From: Thermoplasmata archaeon
Lineage (GTDB): Archaea; Thermoplasmatota; Thermoplasmata; Lutacidiplasmatales; UBA184
Assembly: GCA_027365105.1 (NCBI GenBank)
Contig: DAHXNZ010000003.1
Location: forward strand, 35,467-99,466
Reading direction: 5' to 3'
Length of the DNA stretch: 64,000 nt
In this document: positions 42,714 to 50,471 of the stretch, in pieces
Position numbering within the stretch: the stretch's first letter is position 1
How the letters are laid out: each line of letters opens with the position of its first letter
Program-made: the position numbers and the translations under genes
Notes under the pieces: model-generated
Seen by the model: only the letters and a program-made list of their open reading frames with translations
Database searches by the model: none
What the model was told of the DNA's origin: nothing

Positions 42714-44429
42714 TCAGAACATCGACCGTTCGCGGTACCGGCCGAAGACCGACTGGAAGGACCGGACGATCTCCCCGAGGGTCGCCTTCGCCCTCAGCGC
42801 GTCCAGCACCGCCGGCATCGTGTTCTCCGACTCGGTCGCGGCGACGCGCTCGAGCCGCTCCAGGGCGGCCCGGTGCCGGGCGGCGTTGCGGCGGGCCCTC
42901 AGCGCCTTGAGCCGTCGGCTTTGCTCGTGCCGGGCGGCTTCGGTGATCTTGAGCCGGGGGACCCGGATCGGCGCTTCGACCGTGTAGGCGTTGACGCCCA
43001 CGACCTTCTCCTCCCCGGAGTCGACCGCCCGCTGGTAGCGGAACGAGGCCTCCTGGATCTCCCGCTGGAAGAAGCCCTGCTCGATCGCGGCGACGGTCCC
43101 GCCGAGCTCGTCGATCCGGTCGAAGTAGCGCTGCGCCTCCTCCTCCATCCGGTCGGTCAGCCACTCGACGTAGTAGCTCCCGCCGAAGGGATCGATCGTC
43201 TCGGGGATCCCGCTCTCGTGGGCCAGGATCTGCTGGGTCCGCAGCGCGATGCGGACCGCATCCTCGCTCGGGAGCTGGAGCGCCTCGTCGTAGGAATTGG
43301 TATGGAGCGACTGCGTCCCGCCGAGCACCCCCGCGAGGGCCTGGATCGTCGTCCGTACAATGTTGAGCTCCGGCTGCTGGGCCGTGCAGGAGCAGCCGGC
43401 GGTCTGGGTGTGGAACCGGAGCCACATCGACCGCTCCTTGCGGGCCCCGAAGCGGTCCTTGAGGGCCCGGGCCCAGATCCGCCGGGCGGCCCGGAACTTC
43501 GCGATCTCCTCGAAGAGGTCGTTGTGGGAGTTGAAGAAGAAGGAGAGCCGGGGCGCGAAGTCATCGACCTCCATCCCCCGCCGGACGCACTCCTCGACGT
43601 AGGTGAAGCCGTCGGCGAGGGTGAAGGCGAGCTCCTGGGCGGCCGTCGAGCCGGCCTCACGGATGTGGTAGCCCGAGACCGAGACCGGGTTCCACTTGGG
43701 CAGGTGCCGGGTCGCATACTCGATCGTGTCGATGACGAGCCGGAGGGCGGGCTTCGGGGGGTAGAGGAACTCCTTCTGGGCGATGTACTCCTTGAGGATG
43801 TCGTTCTGGGTCGTGCCGCCGAGCCCCTCGGGCGCGACCCCGGACGCCTCGCCGGCGAGGATGAACATCCCCCAGACGATGTTCGCCGGGGCGTTGATGG
43901 TCATGCTGGTCGTGACCCGGTCGAGCGGGATCCCGCGGAGGAGCCGGCGCATGTCGTCGAGCGAGGAGACGTTCACCCCGCACTTGCCGACTTCGCCGAT
44001 CGCCTCGCGGTCGTCGGCGTCGATCCCGTAGAGCGTCGGATCGTCAAAGGCGATCGAGAGGCCGGACTCCCCGTGGCTCAGGAGATAGCGGAACCGCCGG
44101 TTGGTGTCCTCGGGGGTCCCGAACCCCGAGAACATCCGCATCGACCAGAGCCGCCCCTGGTACATCGTGGGGTGGATGCCCCGGGTGTACGGGAACTGGC
44201 CCGGGGCGCCGATCCGCTCGGGCCCTCCCTTCGTCGAGCGCGGAGTGTAGAGCCGCTCGACGGGGATCTGGCCGAGCGTCGCGAACCGCTCCTTGCGTTC
44301 GGGGGACTTCGCGAGGGCGGGGCGCAGGATCTCCTCGGTCCACCGGCGCTCGGCCAGGGCGACCGGGTCGTTCGGATCCTCGGGCAGGGCTCCCGACGGG
44401 GCGGAGGAGGTGGCGCGGCCGGCCGACAT
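42714..44429 (-). CDS. B12-dependent acyl-CoA mutase large subunit, isobutyryl-CoA mutase-like
   Basis: 571-residue catalytic chain of a coenzyme B12 acyl-CoA mutase; the B12-binding domain must be a separate protein not seen here. It would usually be called methylmalonyl-CoA mutase. Alignment to the Propionibacterium enzyme keeps a constant offset of 11: Gln208 (Gln197), Tyr254-His255 (Tyr243-His244) and Arg93 (Arg82) are conserved. But Tyr89 becomes Phe100 (RMFSGF) and Arg207 becomes Gln218 (IAQKEF). Phe and Gln at these sites are the known marks of isobutyryl-CoA mutase. An AGATAAC-type box at 44453-44459 supports the start at 44429. Likely role: isomerising branched C4 acyl-CoA. Confidence 0.88.
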   Translation of the reverse strand: MSAGRATSSAPSGALPEDPNDPVALAERRWTEEILRPALAKSPERKERFATLGQIPVERLYTPRSTKGGPERIGAPGQFPYTRGIHPTMYQGRLWSMRMFSGFGTPEDTNRRFRYLLSHGESGLSIAFDDPTLYGIDADDREAIGEVGKCGVNVSSLDDMRRLLRGIPLDRVTTSMTINAPANIVWGMFILAGEASGVAPEGLGGTTQNDILKEYIAQKEFLYPPKPALRLVIDTIEYATRHLPKWNPVSVSGYHIREAGSTAAQELAFTLADGFTYVEECVRRGMEVDDFAPRLSFFFNSHNDLFEEIAKFRAARRIWARALKDRFGARKERSMWLRFHTQTAGCSCTAQQPELNIVRTTIQALAGVLGGTQSLHTNSYDEALQLPSEDAVRIALRTQQILAHESGIPETIDPFGGSYYVEWLTDRMEEEAQRYFDRIDELGGTVAAIEQGFFQREIQEASFRYQRAVDSGEEKVVGVNAYTVEAPIRVPRLKITEAARHEQSRRLKALRARRNAARHRAALERLERVAATESENTMPAVLDALRAKATLGEIVRSFQSVFGRYRERSMF

Positions 44430-44452
44430 CGCTTAGGTGAGGCGCGCACCGA

Positions 44453-44459
44453 AGATAAC
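44453..44459 (-). promoter_or_regulatory. TATA-like box for the acyl-CoA mutase
   Basis: Minus-strand GTTATCT 24-30 nt upstream of the ATG at 44429; suggests the mutase can be transcribed independently of purS-purL-dph6 upstream. Confidence 0.5.
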
Positions 44460-44470
44460 CTGTCGGATGG

Positions 44471-45229
44471 TCAGCCGCCCGGCACCCGGAGCCCGACGAG
44501 GTCGCTCCGCCCCCGGCGGACGACCCGGGCGCCGAGGGAGCGGGCGAACCGCGGGAACGCCGCGCCCGTCCAGGCGGTGTTGTCGGCCAGCACGACGCTC
44601 CCCGGACGGAGCTTCGGCCGGATCGTCTCCAGCTCGAAGGCGAGATGCGCAGGGGTGTGGCGGCTGTCGTGGAGGAAGAGGTCGACCGATTCGAGCTCCG
44701 CGACGAGCTCCGGCAGCCGCCGTTCGCTTGGCCCGATCCGGAGATCCCAGCCGCGACGCAGCTCGGCGGGCACCGCCCATCCGCTCGACCGGCCGGGCGG
44801 GACCGCGACCGGGGAGTCGTGCGGGCCGAACCGGGCCGCCCGTTGCTCGACCGGCCGGTCGATCGAGTGGAGCCGCCCGGTCCGGTTCCTTCGGATCCCG
44901 AGGAGGAAATGGGCCGACGAGACCCCGCTCGAGACCCCGGTCTCGACGATGTGTCCGGGCTTGAGGAACCGCACCAGGGCGTAGAGCTCGAAGGGAGCCC
45001 GAAACTGCGCGTAGCCCGACCGGCCCTCTTCCCGGTGGCGGCTCCGGATCGCCCGGAGCTGGGGCCCAAACCGATCCACCTCCCGAAGCAGCGGATCGAG
45101 ACGGCGGGGTTCGACGCCGAGCAGGCCGGCGATCCAGCCGGCTCCGGCGGCCGCCCGCCGGTCGCCGAGATCGCGCGCGGCCCGGCGGACGGCGGCCGGG
45201 ACCGGGGCGGGCCGGGGGGGGAGGGCCAT
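44471..45229 (-). CDS. SAM-dependent methyltransferase (Methyltransf_24-like)
   Basis: 252-residue protein with a Rossmann methyltransferase core in its C-terminal two thirds: motif I-like HIVETGVSSGVSSAHFLLG (about residues 91-109), LHSIDRPVE after it, and VDLFLHDSRHTPAHLAFELE (about 183-202), typical of the CmcI/Methyltransf_24 group. The substrate is not identifiable. It lies 24 nt after dph6 on the same strand; a CCCTAAGGG box (45252-45260) at the dph6 end gives a possible separate leaderless start. Confidence 0.75.
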   Translation of the reverse strand: MALPPRPAPVPAAVRRAARDLGDRRAAAGAGWIAGLLGVEPRRLDPLLREVDRFGPQLRAIRSRHREEGRSGYAQFRAPFELYALVRFLKPGHIVETGVSSGVSSAHFLLGIRRNRTGRLHSIDRPVEQRAARFGPHDSPVAVPPGRSSGWAVPAELRRGWDLRIGPSERRLPELVAELESVDLFLHDSRHTPAHLAFELETIRPKLRPGSVVLADNTAWTGAAFPRFARSLGARVVRRGRSDLVGLRVPGG

Positions 45230-45253
45230 GCCGGCCCCAGGCCGCCCCGCCCC

Positions 45254-45931
45254 TTAGGGTTTCGGAGCCAGGTGGGCCGAACGGACGACCCAGCGCGCCG
45301 CGTGTCCGTCCACGACGGTCTCCGCCGCATCGACCTCGATCCGCCGGCCGAAGAACGGCGCGTCGACGACCAGCGTCTCATATTCACCCCCCTCGCCCGC
45401 CACGTTGACCGGAGCCCGTCCCGCGCCGCGCCGCTCCAGGTCGGCGAGCCGGTCCCGGTCGAGCCGGCGCCCCAGCAGATCGGCCGTCAGAGGCTCGGCC
45501 GCGACGTGCACGATCCGGATGTCGAGCCCGGCGGCGATCTCGGCCCGGACCACGGCCGCGGCGTCCTTGCCCCAGAGCGGCAGATAGGCCATCCGGTGCA
45601 GCCGCGCGGCGACCCTCAGGAGCCGGCTCCACTGGTAGGAGGAGGCGATTGCCCCGGCGACAAGGGGGCCGGACGAGGTGCGGAGGGCCGATTCGAGCGC
45701 CGCGGAGTCGGCCTCGGACGACGGCCCGGGGACCCGGACCGACCGGAACGGCTTGCCCCACGCCTCGGCCTGGAGCCGGACGAGCCCCAGATTCGGGGTG
45801 TGGAACATCCACGATTCGTTGTCGTCCGGCTCGAGGACCAGGAGTTCGTCGACGTCGAACCCCTGCTGGTCGGCCAGCGAGGCGGCGAAGATCGAGTCCT
45901 TTCCTCCCGAGACGAGGGCGGTGGCGCCCAT
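45254..45931 (-). CDS. dph6: Diphthine-ammonia ligase
   Basis: 225-residue ATP pyrophosphatase-type amidase that completes diphthamide on EF-2 using ammonia and ATP. The PP-loop SGGKDSIFA is at about residues 8-16; SWMFHTPN, GAIASSYQW and GEGGEYETLVVDAPFF (about 188-203) are characteristic of the MJ0570/Dph6 family. It begins 5 nt after the purL stop. Dph2, which starts the pathway, is also in the window at 59-60 kb. Confidence 0.92.
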   Translation of the reverse strand: MGATALVSGGKDSIFAASLADQQGFDVDELLVLEPDDNESWMFHTPNLGLVRLQAEAWGKPFRSVRVPGPSSEADSAALESALRTSSGPLVAGAIASSYQWSRLLRVAARLHRMAYLPLWGKDAAAVVRAEIAAGLDIRIVHVAAEPLTADLLGRRLDRDRLADLERRGAGRAPVNVAGEGGEYETLVVDAPFFGRRIEVDAAETVVDGHAARWVVRSAHLAPKP

Positions 45932-45936
45932 GGCCG

Positions 45937-48297
45937 CTACGGAGCTCCGACCCCGGCGCGCCAGCGGGAGTAGAGATCCTCCCCGTCCAACGTCGCGATC
46001 GAATCCCCACCGACCCGGAAGTGGAACCGGCCGGGCTGGACGGTCCCGATCCGGGCGACGGGGAGGCCCCGGCAGATCCGCTCCCAGCGGACCCGGTCCT
46101 CCGGCGAGATCTCGACCACGAACCGGGAGCCGCCTTCGGCGATCGCGGCGGTCCGGGGATCGGGGCCCGGGATGCGGTCGAGGTCGAGCGCAAAGCCGGT
46201 CGCGCCGCCGAACGCCATCTCGGCGGCCGCGACCGCCACGCCCCCGTCGCTCACGTCGTGGACCGCCCGGACGAGGCCGGCCCGCCCGGCCCGGAGGAGC
46301 GCCCCGCCCAGACGGGCGAGGCCGCGGGGGTTCGGCCGGGGGGGCTCCGCCCCGGAGAGCCCCCGTTGGCGGGCCCAGAGGGAGCCGCCGAGCCGGGGGT
46401 CGGTCTTCCCGAGCAGGTAGAGGAGGTCCCCCTCCCGCTTCAGGTCGGTCGTCGTCGCCCGGGCCAGGTCGGCGACGAGGCCGGTCGCGAGCACCACCGG
46501 CGTCGGCGGGATCGCCCGGCCCAGGCCCCCATTGTAGAAGCTCACGTTGCCGGACGGGACGACGAAGCCGAGCGCCCGCGCCGCCGACGCCATCCCCCGG
46601 ACCACGCGGACGAAGTCGTCCATGACCCGGGGATCGGTCGGCGGGCCGAAGTTGAGGCAGTTGGTGAAGGCGTCGGGCCGGGCCCCGACCGCGAAGAGGT
46701 TGCGCGCGGCCTCCTCGACGACCCACGCGCCGCCCGCCTCGGGATCGGCCGCGCAGAGCCAGGGCTGGGCCGCGGTGGCGAGCGCGATCCCGCGGCGGCT
46801 CTCGGGCCGGGGACGGAGGATGGTGGCGTCGCCGTGGGTGGGGTGCGCGACGTTCCCCTGGAGCGGCTTCACGACCGTCCGGCCCTGGACCTCGTGGTCG
46901 TAGAGCCTCAAAATCGGCTCCCGGGAGACCACCGCCGGGTCGAGGAGGAGCCGGGCCACGGTCGCGGCCAGCGGCTCGTCGGCGGGCACCGAGGTCCGGG
47001 CGGTCGACCGTCGGCGCCGGCGCCTCGGGCGATTCCTGAGCGGAGGATCGACCCGGAACGCGAGATCGATGTCGCTCACGATCGCCCCGTGCCAGCGGAG
47101 CCGCTCCCGGGGCTCCCGTGTGACCTGCCCGATGACCGTCGCCGGAACGTCCCGGCGCTCGAAGAGCTCGAGCAGGGCCGGCACCTTTTCCGGCCGGACC
47201 TCGAGGATCATCCGCTCCTGCGACTCGGAGATCCAGACCTCCCACGGCGTGAGGCCCTCCTCCCGTTGCGGGACCCGGTCGAGATCGAGCTCGAGACCGA
47301 ACCCCCCCGCAAAGACCAGCTCGCCGGCCGCCGTCGCGAGTCCCCCGCCGCCGAGATCCTTCACCGACGAGACGTACCCGGCCTCGAACGCGTCGAGGCA
47401 GGCGCGGATGAGCGGCTCCTTGAGGATCGGGTTGCCGAGCTGGACCGCGCCGCGCGACTCGGAGCCGCTCGACTCGGTCAACTCCCGGGAGGCGAAGGCG
47501 ACCCCGCCGATCCCGTCCCGGCCGGTCCGGCCCCCGGCGAGCACGAGCCGGTTGCCGGCCCGACGCGCCCGGTTCCGCTGGAGGCGTCGGGTCGGGAGGA
47601 AGCCGACCGACGCGACGTTGACCAGGGGGTTGACGAGAAAGGCCGGGTCGAAGACGACCGCGCCGGAAACGGTCGGGACGCCGACCCGGTTTCCGTAGTC
47701 CCGGATCCCGGCGATGACGCCGTGCAGGAGGTACGAGGGGCTCTTGACCCCGGGGGGGAGGCGGGCCGGATCGGTCTCGAGCGGCCCGAAGCAGAGCGGG
47801 TCGGCGAGGGCGATCGGCTTGCCTCCCACCGCGAGGATGTCCCGCAGGATCCCGCCGATCCCGGTCGCCGCGCCGCCGTACGGTTCGACGGCGGAAGGGT
47901 GGTTGTGGGATTCGATCCTCAATGCGTAGGCGTACCCCGGCTCGAATCGGACGACTCCGGCGTCCCCCGTCCCGAGGACCCGACGATCGCGGGCCAGGCC
48001 CGAGAAGTAGCGGCGCAGCCAGCGTCGGGAGCTCTTGTAGCTGCAGTGCTCGCTCCAGCTCTGCGCGATGCCCGCGATCTCGACCGGGCTCGGGTCCCGC
48101 CCGAGCCCGCGAAAGTACCGGGCCAGCCGCTCGAGCTCTTCCGCATCAAACCCGAACCCGCTCTGGGCCGCCCACTTGAGCCGCGCCCGGGCCGACCCGC
48201 GGGTCAGCGGGATCGAGCCCGCCATCGGAGCCGCGTCGCGCGGGGCCGGCCGGCGGGGGGCCCGGAGGCGGGCTCGGATCGGCCGGTTCCGCTCCAT
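45937..48297 (-). CDS. purL: Phosphoribosylformylglycinamidine synthase subunit PurL
   Basis: Catalytic subunit converting FGAR to FGAM in purine synthesis, the small type that needs PurS and the glutaminase PurQ. 786 residues from the chosen start. Landmarks: WSEHCSYKSS (about 86-95), ESHNHPSAVEPYGGAATG with the active-site His, GGRTGRDGIGG, VKDLGGGGLATAAGE and, in the second half, NCLNFGPPTDP and VHDVSDGGVAVAAAE. ATG at 48297 lies 4 nt after the purS stop; the first 24 residues are basic and not conserved, so the ATG at 48225 is also plausible. purQ is not next to it, unlike the usual purSQL order. Confidence 0.95.
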   Translation of the reverse strand: MERNRPIRARLRAPRRPAPRDAAPMAGSIPLTRGSARARLKWAAQSGFGFDAEELERLARYFRGLGRDPSPVEIAGIAQSWSEHCSYKSSRRWLRRYFSGLARDRRVLGTGDAGVVRFEPGYAYALRIESHNHPSAVEPYGGAATGIGGILRDILAVGGKPIALADPLCFGPLETDPARLPPGVKSPSYLLHGVIAGIRDYGNRVGVPTVSGAVVFDPAFLVNPLVNVASVGFLPTRRLQRNRARRAGNRLVLAGGRTGRDGIGGVAFASRELTESSGSESRGAVQLGNPILKEPLIRACLDAFEAGYVSSVKDLGGGGLATAAGELVFAGGFGLELDLDRVPQREEGLTPWEVWISESQERMILEVRPEKVPALLELFERRDVPATVIGQVTREPRERLRWHGAIVSDIDLAFRVDPPLRNRPRRRRRRSTARTSVPADEPLAATVARLLLDPAVVSREPILRLYDHEVQGRTVVKPLQGNVAHPTHGDATILRPRPESRRGIALATAAQPWLCAADPEAGGAWVVEEAARNLFAVGARPDAFTNCLNFGPPTDPRVMDDFVRVVRGMASAARALGFVVPSGNVSFYNGGLGRAIPPTPVVLATGLVADLARATTTDLKREGDLLYLLGKTDPRLGGSLWARQRGLSGAEPPRPNPRGLARLGGALLRAGRAGLVRAVHDVSDGGVAVAAAEMAFGGATGFALDLDRIPGPDPRTAAIAEGGSRFVVEISPEDRVRWERICRGLPVARIGTVQPGRFHFRVGGDSIATLDGEDLYSRWRAGVGAP

Positions 48298-48301
48298 GGG
48301 C

Positions 48302-48589
48302 CTAGCCCGAGGCCGACGCGGCCGGAGGGGCTCCGACGACCGAGAGCGTGACCCGGTGGACGATCGGGTTGGCGAGCAGGCGATCGACGGCCGTCTGCGC
48401 CTGGCGGCGGGCCTCGGCCTCGCCGATCCCGGAGAATTCGAGACCGTAGATCCGGGCGGTGGCGACCCGGGCGAGCCCCTCGATCCCGAGCAGGCCGAGC
48501 GACCGCTCGACCGTCTCGGCCTCGGCGTCGGCCACGCCGGGCTTGAGTTCGACCCGCACTTCGATCCGGACGCTCCCTTCGGAAGCCAT
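48302..48589 (-). CDS. purS: Phosphoribosylformylglycinamidine synthase subunit PurS
   Basis: 95-residue accessory subunit that bridges PurL and PurQ. The fold is recognisable from RIEVRVELKPGVADAEAETV (about 8-27), ARVATARIYGLEFSG and LLANPIVHRVTL near the C-terminus; the tail is Ala-rich. A TAATGTAAC AT-rich stretch (about 48613-48622) lies 24-33 nt upstream and could be the promoter of the purS-purL-dph6 run. Confidence 0.93.
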   Translation of the reverse strand: MASEGSVRIEVRVELKPGVADAEAETVERSLGLLGIEGLARVATARIYGLEFSGIGEAEARRQAQTAVDRLLANPIVHRVTLSVVGAPPAASASG

Positions 48590-48680
48590 CGGTTCCTCAC
48601 CGCCCCATTCGCCCGGTTACATTACCCGTTCGGCCGGGGACCCTGGGCCGGGCCCCGGACGGAACGCCTCGGGGGGAAGG

Positions 48681-48753
48681 AGCCGCGGGAGGGGTTCGAA
48701 CCCTCGACCTGCTCCTTACCAAGGAGCCGCTCTACCAGCTGAGCCACCGCGGC
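48681..48753 (-). tRNA. tRNA-Thr (GGT)
   Basis: 73-nt intronless cloverleaf on the minus strand. Acceptor GCCGCGG/CCGCGGC with discriminator T; D stem GCTC/GAGC; anticodon stem GCTCC/GGAGC around TTGGTAA, anticodon GGT; T stem GAGGG/CCCTC around TTCGAAC. CCA is not encoded. The 5' end is 3 nt from the stop of the enoyl-CoA hydratase gene on the same strand; any own promoter would lie inside that gene (weak GGAAAAGG about 30-37 nt upstream). Confidence 0.96.
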
Positions 48754-48756
48754 GCG

Positions 48757-49659
48757 TCAGTGCCGACCCGAGCGCCCGACCCTTTTCCGTCTTCCGGTCC
48801 GGCGCGGCGCCCGGTGGGCCGGCCGGGCGGTGGCCCAGGGGAACCCCCGGGAGGCTTCGGCGAAGCCGTCTCGCCCCCGGGGGATGAACGGCCGTTTCTC
48901 GAGGAACGCCTGCATCCCGGCCTTCTGGTCCGAGGTTCCGAAGAGCCGGGACCAGAGGTCGAGCTCGACGCGGAGTCCGGTGTCGATCCCGGGGTCCAGG
49001 GCCGCCAGGACCGCATACTTGGCCGCCGCCAGGGCGACCGGGGGCTGCCGGGCCAGTTCGCCCCCGAGCGCGAGCGCCGCGGACCGGAGTTCCTCCCGGG
49101 GGACCACCCGGTCGACGAGGCCGATCCGCTCGGCTTCCCGAGCGGGGACCGGCTCCCCCAGGTAGATCCACCGGCGGGCCCGCGCGGCGCCGATCCGGCG
49201 GGGCAGCCGGCGCGTCCCCCCCCATCCGGGCATGACACCAAGGCGGATCTCCGGCTGCCCGAACTGGGCCTCTTCGCTCGCCACGATGAAATCGCAGGCG
49301 AGCGCGATCTCGCATCCCCCCCCCAGACACACGCCGTGGACGGCTGCGATCACCGGGATCGGGAGCCGTTCGATCGTTCGGGTCAGCGCCTGGCCCCGAT
49401 GCCCGTGCTGACGGGCCTCCCGCGGACCGAGGGGCGCCATCTCCCGGATGCTGGCCCCGGCGGCGAACGCCTTCTCCGAAGCGCTCGCGAGCACGACCGC
49501 CCGGACCGAGGCCTCGTCCGCGGCCGCGTGGAGCGCCCGGTCGAGTTCGTCGAGCAGCGCCCGCGAAAGGATGTTGACCGGAGGGGCGTCCAGCGTCAGC
49601 AGGGCGATCGGCCCTTCGCGTTCCTCTCGGACCAGGGGGGCCCGGGGCAGGTCGGCCAT
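48757..49659 (-). CDS. Enoyl-CoA hydratase/isomerase family protein
   Basis: 300-residue crotonase-fold protein acting on acyl-CoA. The oxyanion hole and two catalytic glutamates of enoyl-CoA hydratases are present: AAGASIREM (about 65-73), GGGCEIALACDF (about 112-123, first Glu) and FGQPEIRLGVMPGWGGT (about 132-148, second Glu). So hydration of 2-enoyl-CoA in beta-oxidation is likely. A basic tail of about 45 residues follows the usual end, FLEKRPFIPRG. A TATA-like ATTAAATA at 49683-49690 gives a leaderless start. tRNA-Thr follows immediately. Confidence 0.9.
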   Translation of the reverse strand: MADLPRAPLVREEREGPIALLTLDAPPVNILSRALLDELDRALHAAADEASVRAVVLASASEKAFAAGASIREMAPLGPREARQHGHRGQALTRTIERLPIPVIAAVHGVCLGGGCEIALACDFIVASEEAQFGQPEIRLGVMPGWGGTRRLPRRIGAARARRWIYLGEPVPAREAERIGLVDRVVPREELRSAALALGGELARQPPVALAAAKYAVLAALDPGIDTGLRVELDLWSRLFGTSDQKAGMQAFLEKRPFIPRGRDGFAEASRGFPWATARPAHRAPRRTGRRKRVGRSGRH

Positions 49660-49682
49660 GACGGGGGCGACTCAAGCCGCCG

Positions 49683-49690
49683 TATTTAAT
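49683..49690 (-). promoter_or_regulatory. TATA box for enoyl-CoA hydratase
   Basis: Minus-strand ATTAAATA 24-31 nt before the start at 49659. The divergent box CTTAAT for the SDR gene lies only 25 bp away at 49715-49720. Confidence 0.6.
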
Positions 49691-49714
49691 CCAAGGGGGC
49701 CGGCCCCCGGCACC

Positions 49715-49720
49715 CTTAAT
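49715..49720 (+). promoter_or_regulatory. TATA box for SDR-nop5
   Basis: CTTAAT 23-28 nt before the GTG start at 49743; leaderless spacing. Confidence 0.5.
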
Positions 49721-49742
49721 CCCGTGGGTTCTTTCGCCGGGC

Positions 49743-50471
49743 GTGCGCGCGCTGGTGACCGGAGCCTCCGGCGGGATCGGGTCGGCGACCGCCCGACGGC
49801 TCGCCGCCGACGGATGGGATCTCGCCCTCCACGGGTTCCGGCACTCCACGGAGGCGACCGCCCGCGCCCCGGAGCTGGCCCGGCCGGGCGCCGACCACTG
49901 GGCCGTCTCGGGCGACCTGGGCGACCGGGCCTCGGTCGCCCGGCTCGCCGACCGGGTGCTCGAGCGCTGGCCGATCCTGGACGCCCTGGTCCTGAACGCC
50001 GGCACCTACCCGAGAGCGTCGTTCGCCGACCTCGACCCGGACCGGTTCGACGCGTGCCTGCGGACCAACCTGACCGGCCCGGTCGAGCTGACCCGACGGC
50101 TCCTTCCGGCGTTGACGGCCGCCCCGGCCGGCCGGATCGTCGCGGTCACGAGCATCCTCGCCTTCGACGGTTCGCGCCGGGGGGCCCACTACGCCGCGGC
50201 CAAGGCGGGGCTCGTCGGCTGGGCCCGCTCGCTCGCCCGGGAACTGGCCCCGTCGATCCGGGTCAATCTGGTCGCCCCGGGGCCGATCGACACCGAGATC
50301 CTGGCCGCCGACACCCCGGAGCGTCGGGCGGCCCGGGAACGGGCGATCCCCCTCGGTCGGATCGGTCGGCCCGAGGAGGTCGCCGGGGCGATCGCCTTCC
50401 TCCTCTCGCCGGAGGCGAGCTTCATCACGGGGGCGACGATCCATGTGAACGGGGGGCTCCGGACCGAATGA
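49743..50471 (+). CDS. Short-chain dehydrogenase/reductase
   Basis: 242-residue classical SDR, NAD(P)-dependent, similar to 3-oxoacyl-ACP/CoA reductases. Nucleotide-binding TGASGGIG (about residues 6-13), LNAGTYP (about 83-89), catalytic Ser in VTSILAF and Tyr-x3-Lys in YAAAK (about 151-155), and the PG motif VAPGPIDTEI. The substrate is not deducible; neighbouring acyl-CoA genes make an acyl substrate plausible. The GTG start fits the upstream CTTAAT box. The stop overlaps the nop5 start (ATGA). Confidence 0.9.
   Translation: MRALVTGASGGIGSATARRLAADGWDLALHGFRHSTEATARAPELARPGADHWAVSGDLGDRASVARLADRVLERWPILDALVLNAGTYPRASFADLDPDRFDACLRTNLTGPVELTRRLLPALTAAPAGRIVAVTSILAFDGSRRGAHYAAAKAGLVGWARSLARELAPSIRVNLVAPGPIDTEILAADTPERRAARERAIPLGRIGRPEEVAGAIAFLLSPEASFITGATIHVNGGLRTE

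Noticed and set aside
42714..44429. Plain annotation as methylmalonyl-CoA mutase
   Set aside because: Phe100 and Gln218 replace the two residues that define methylmalonyl specificity.
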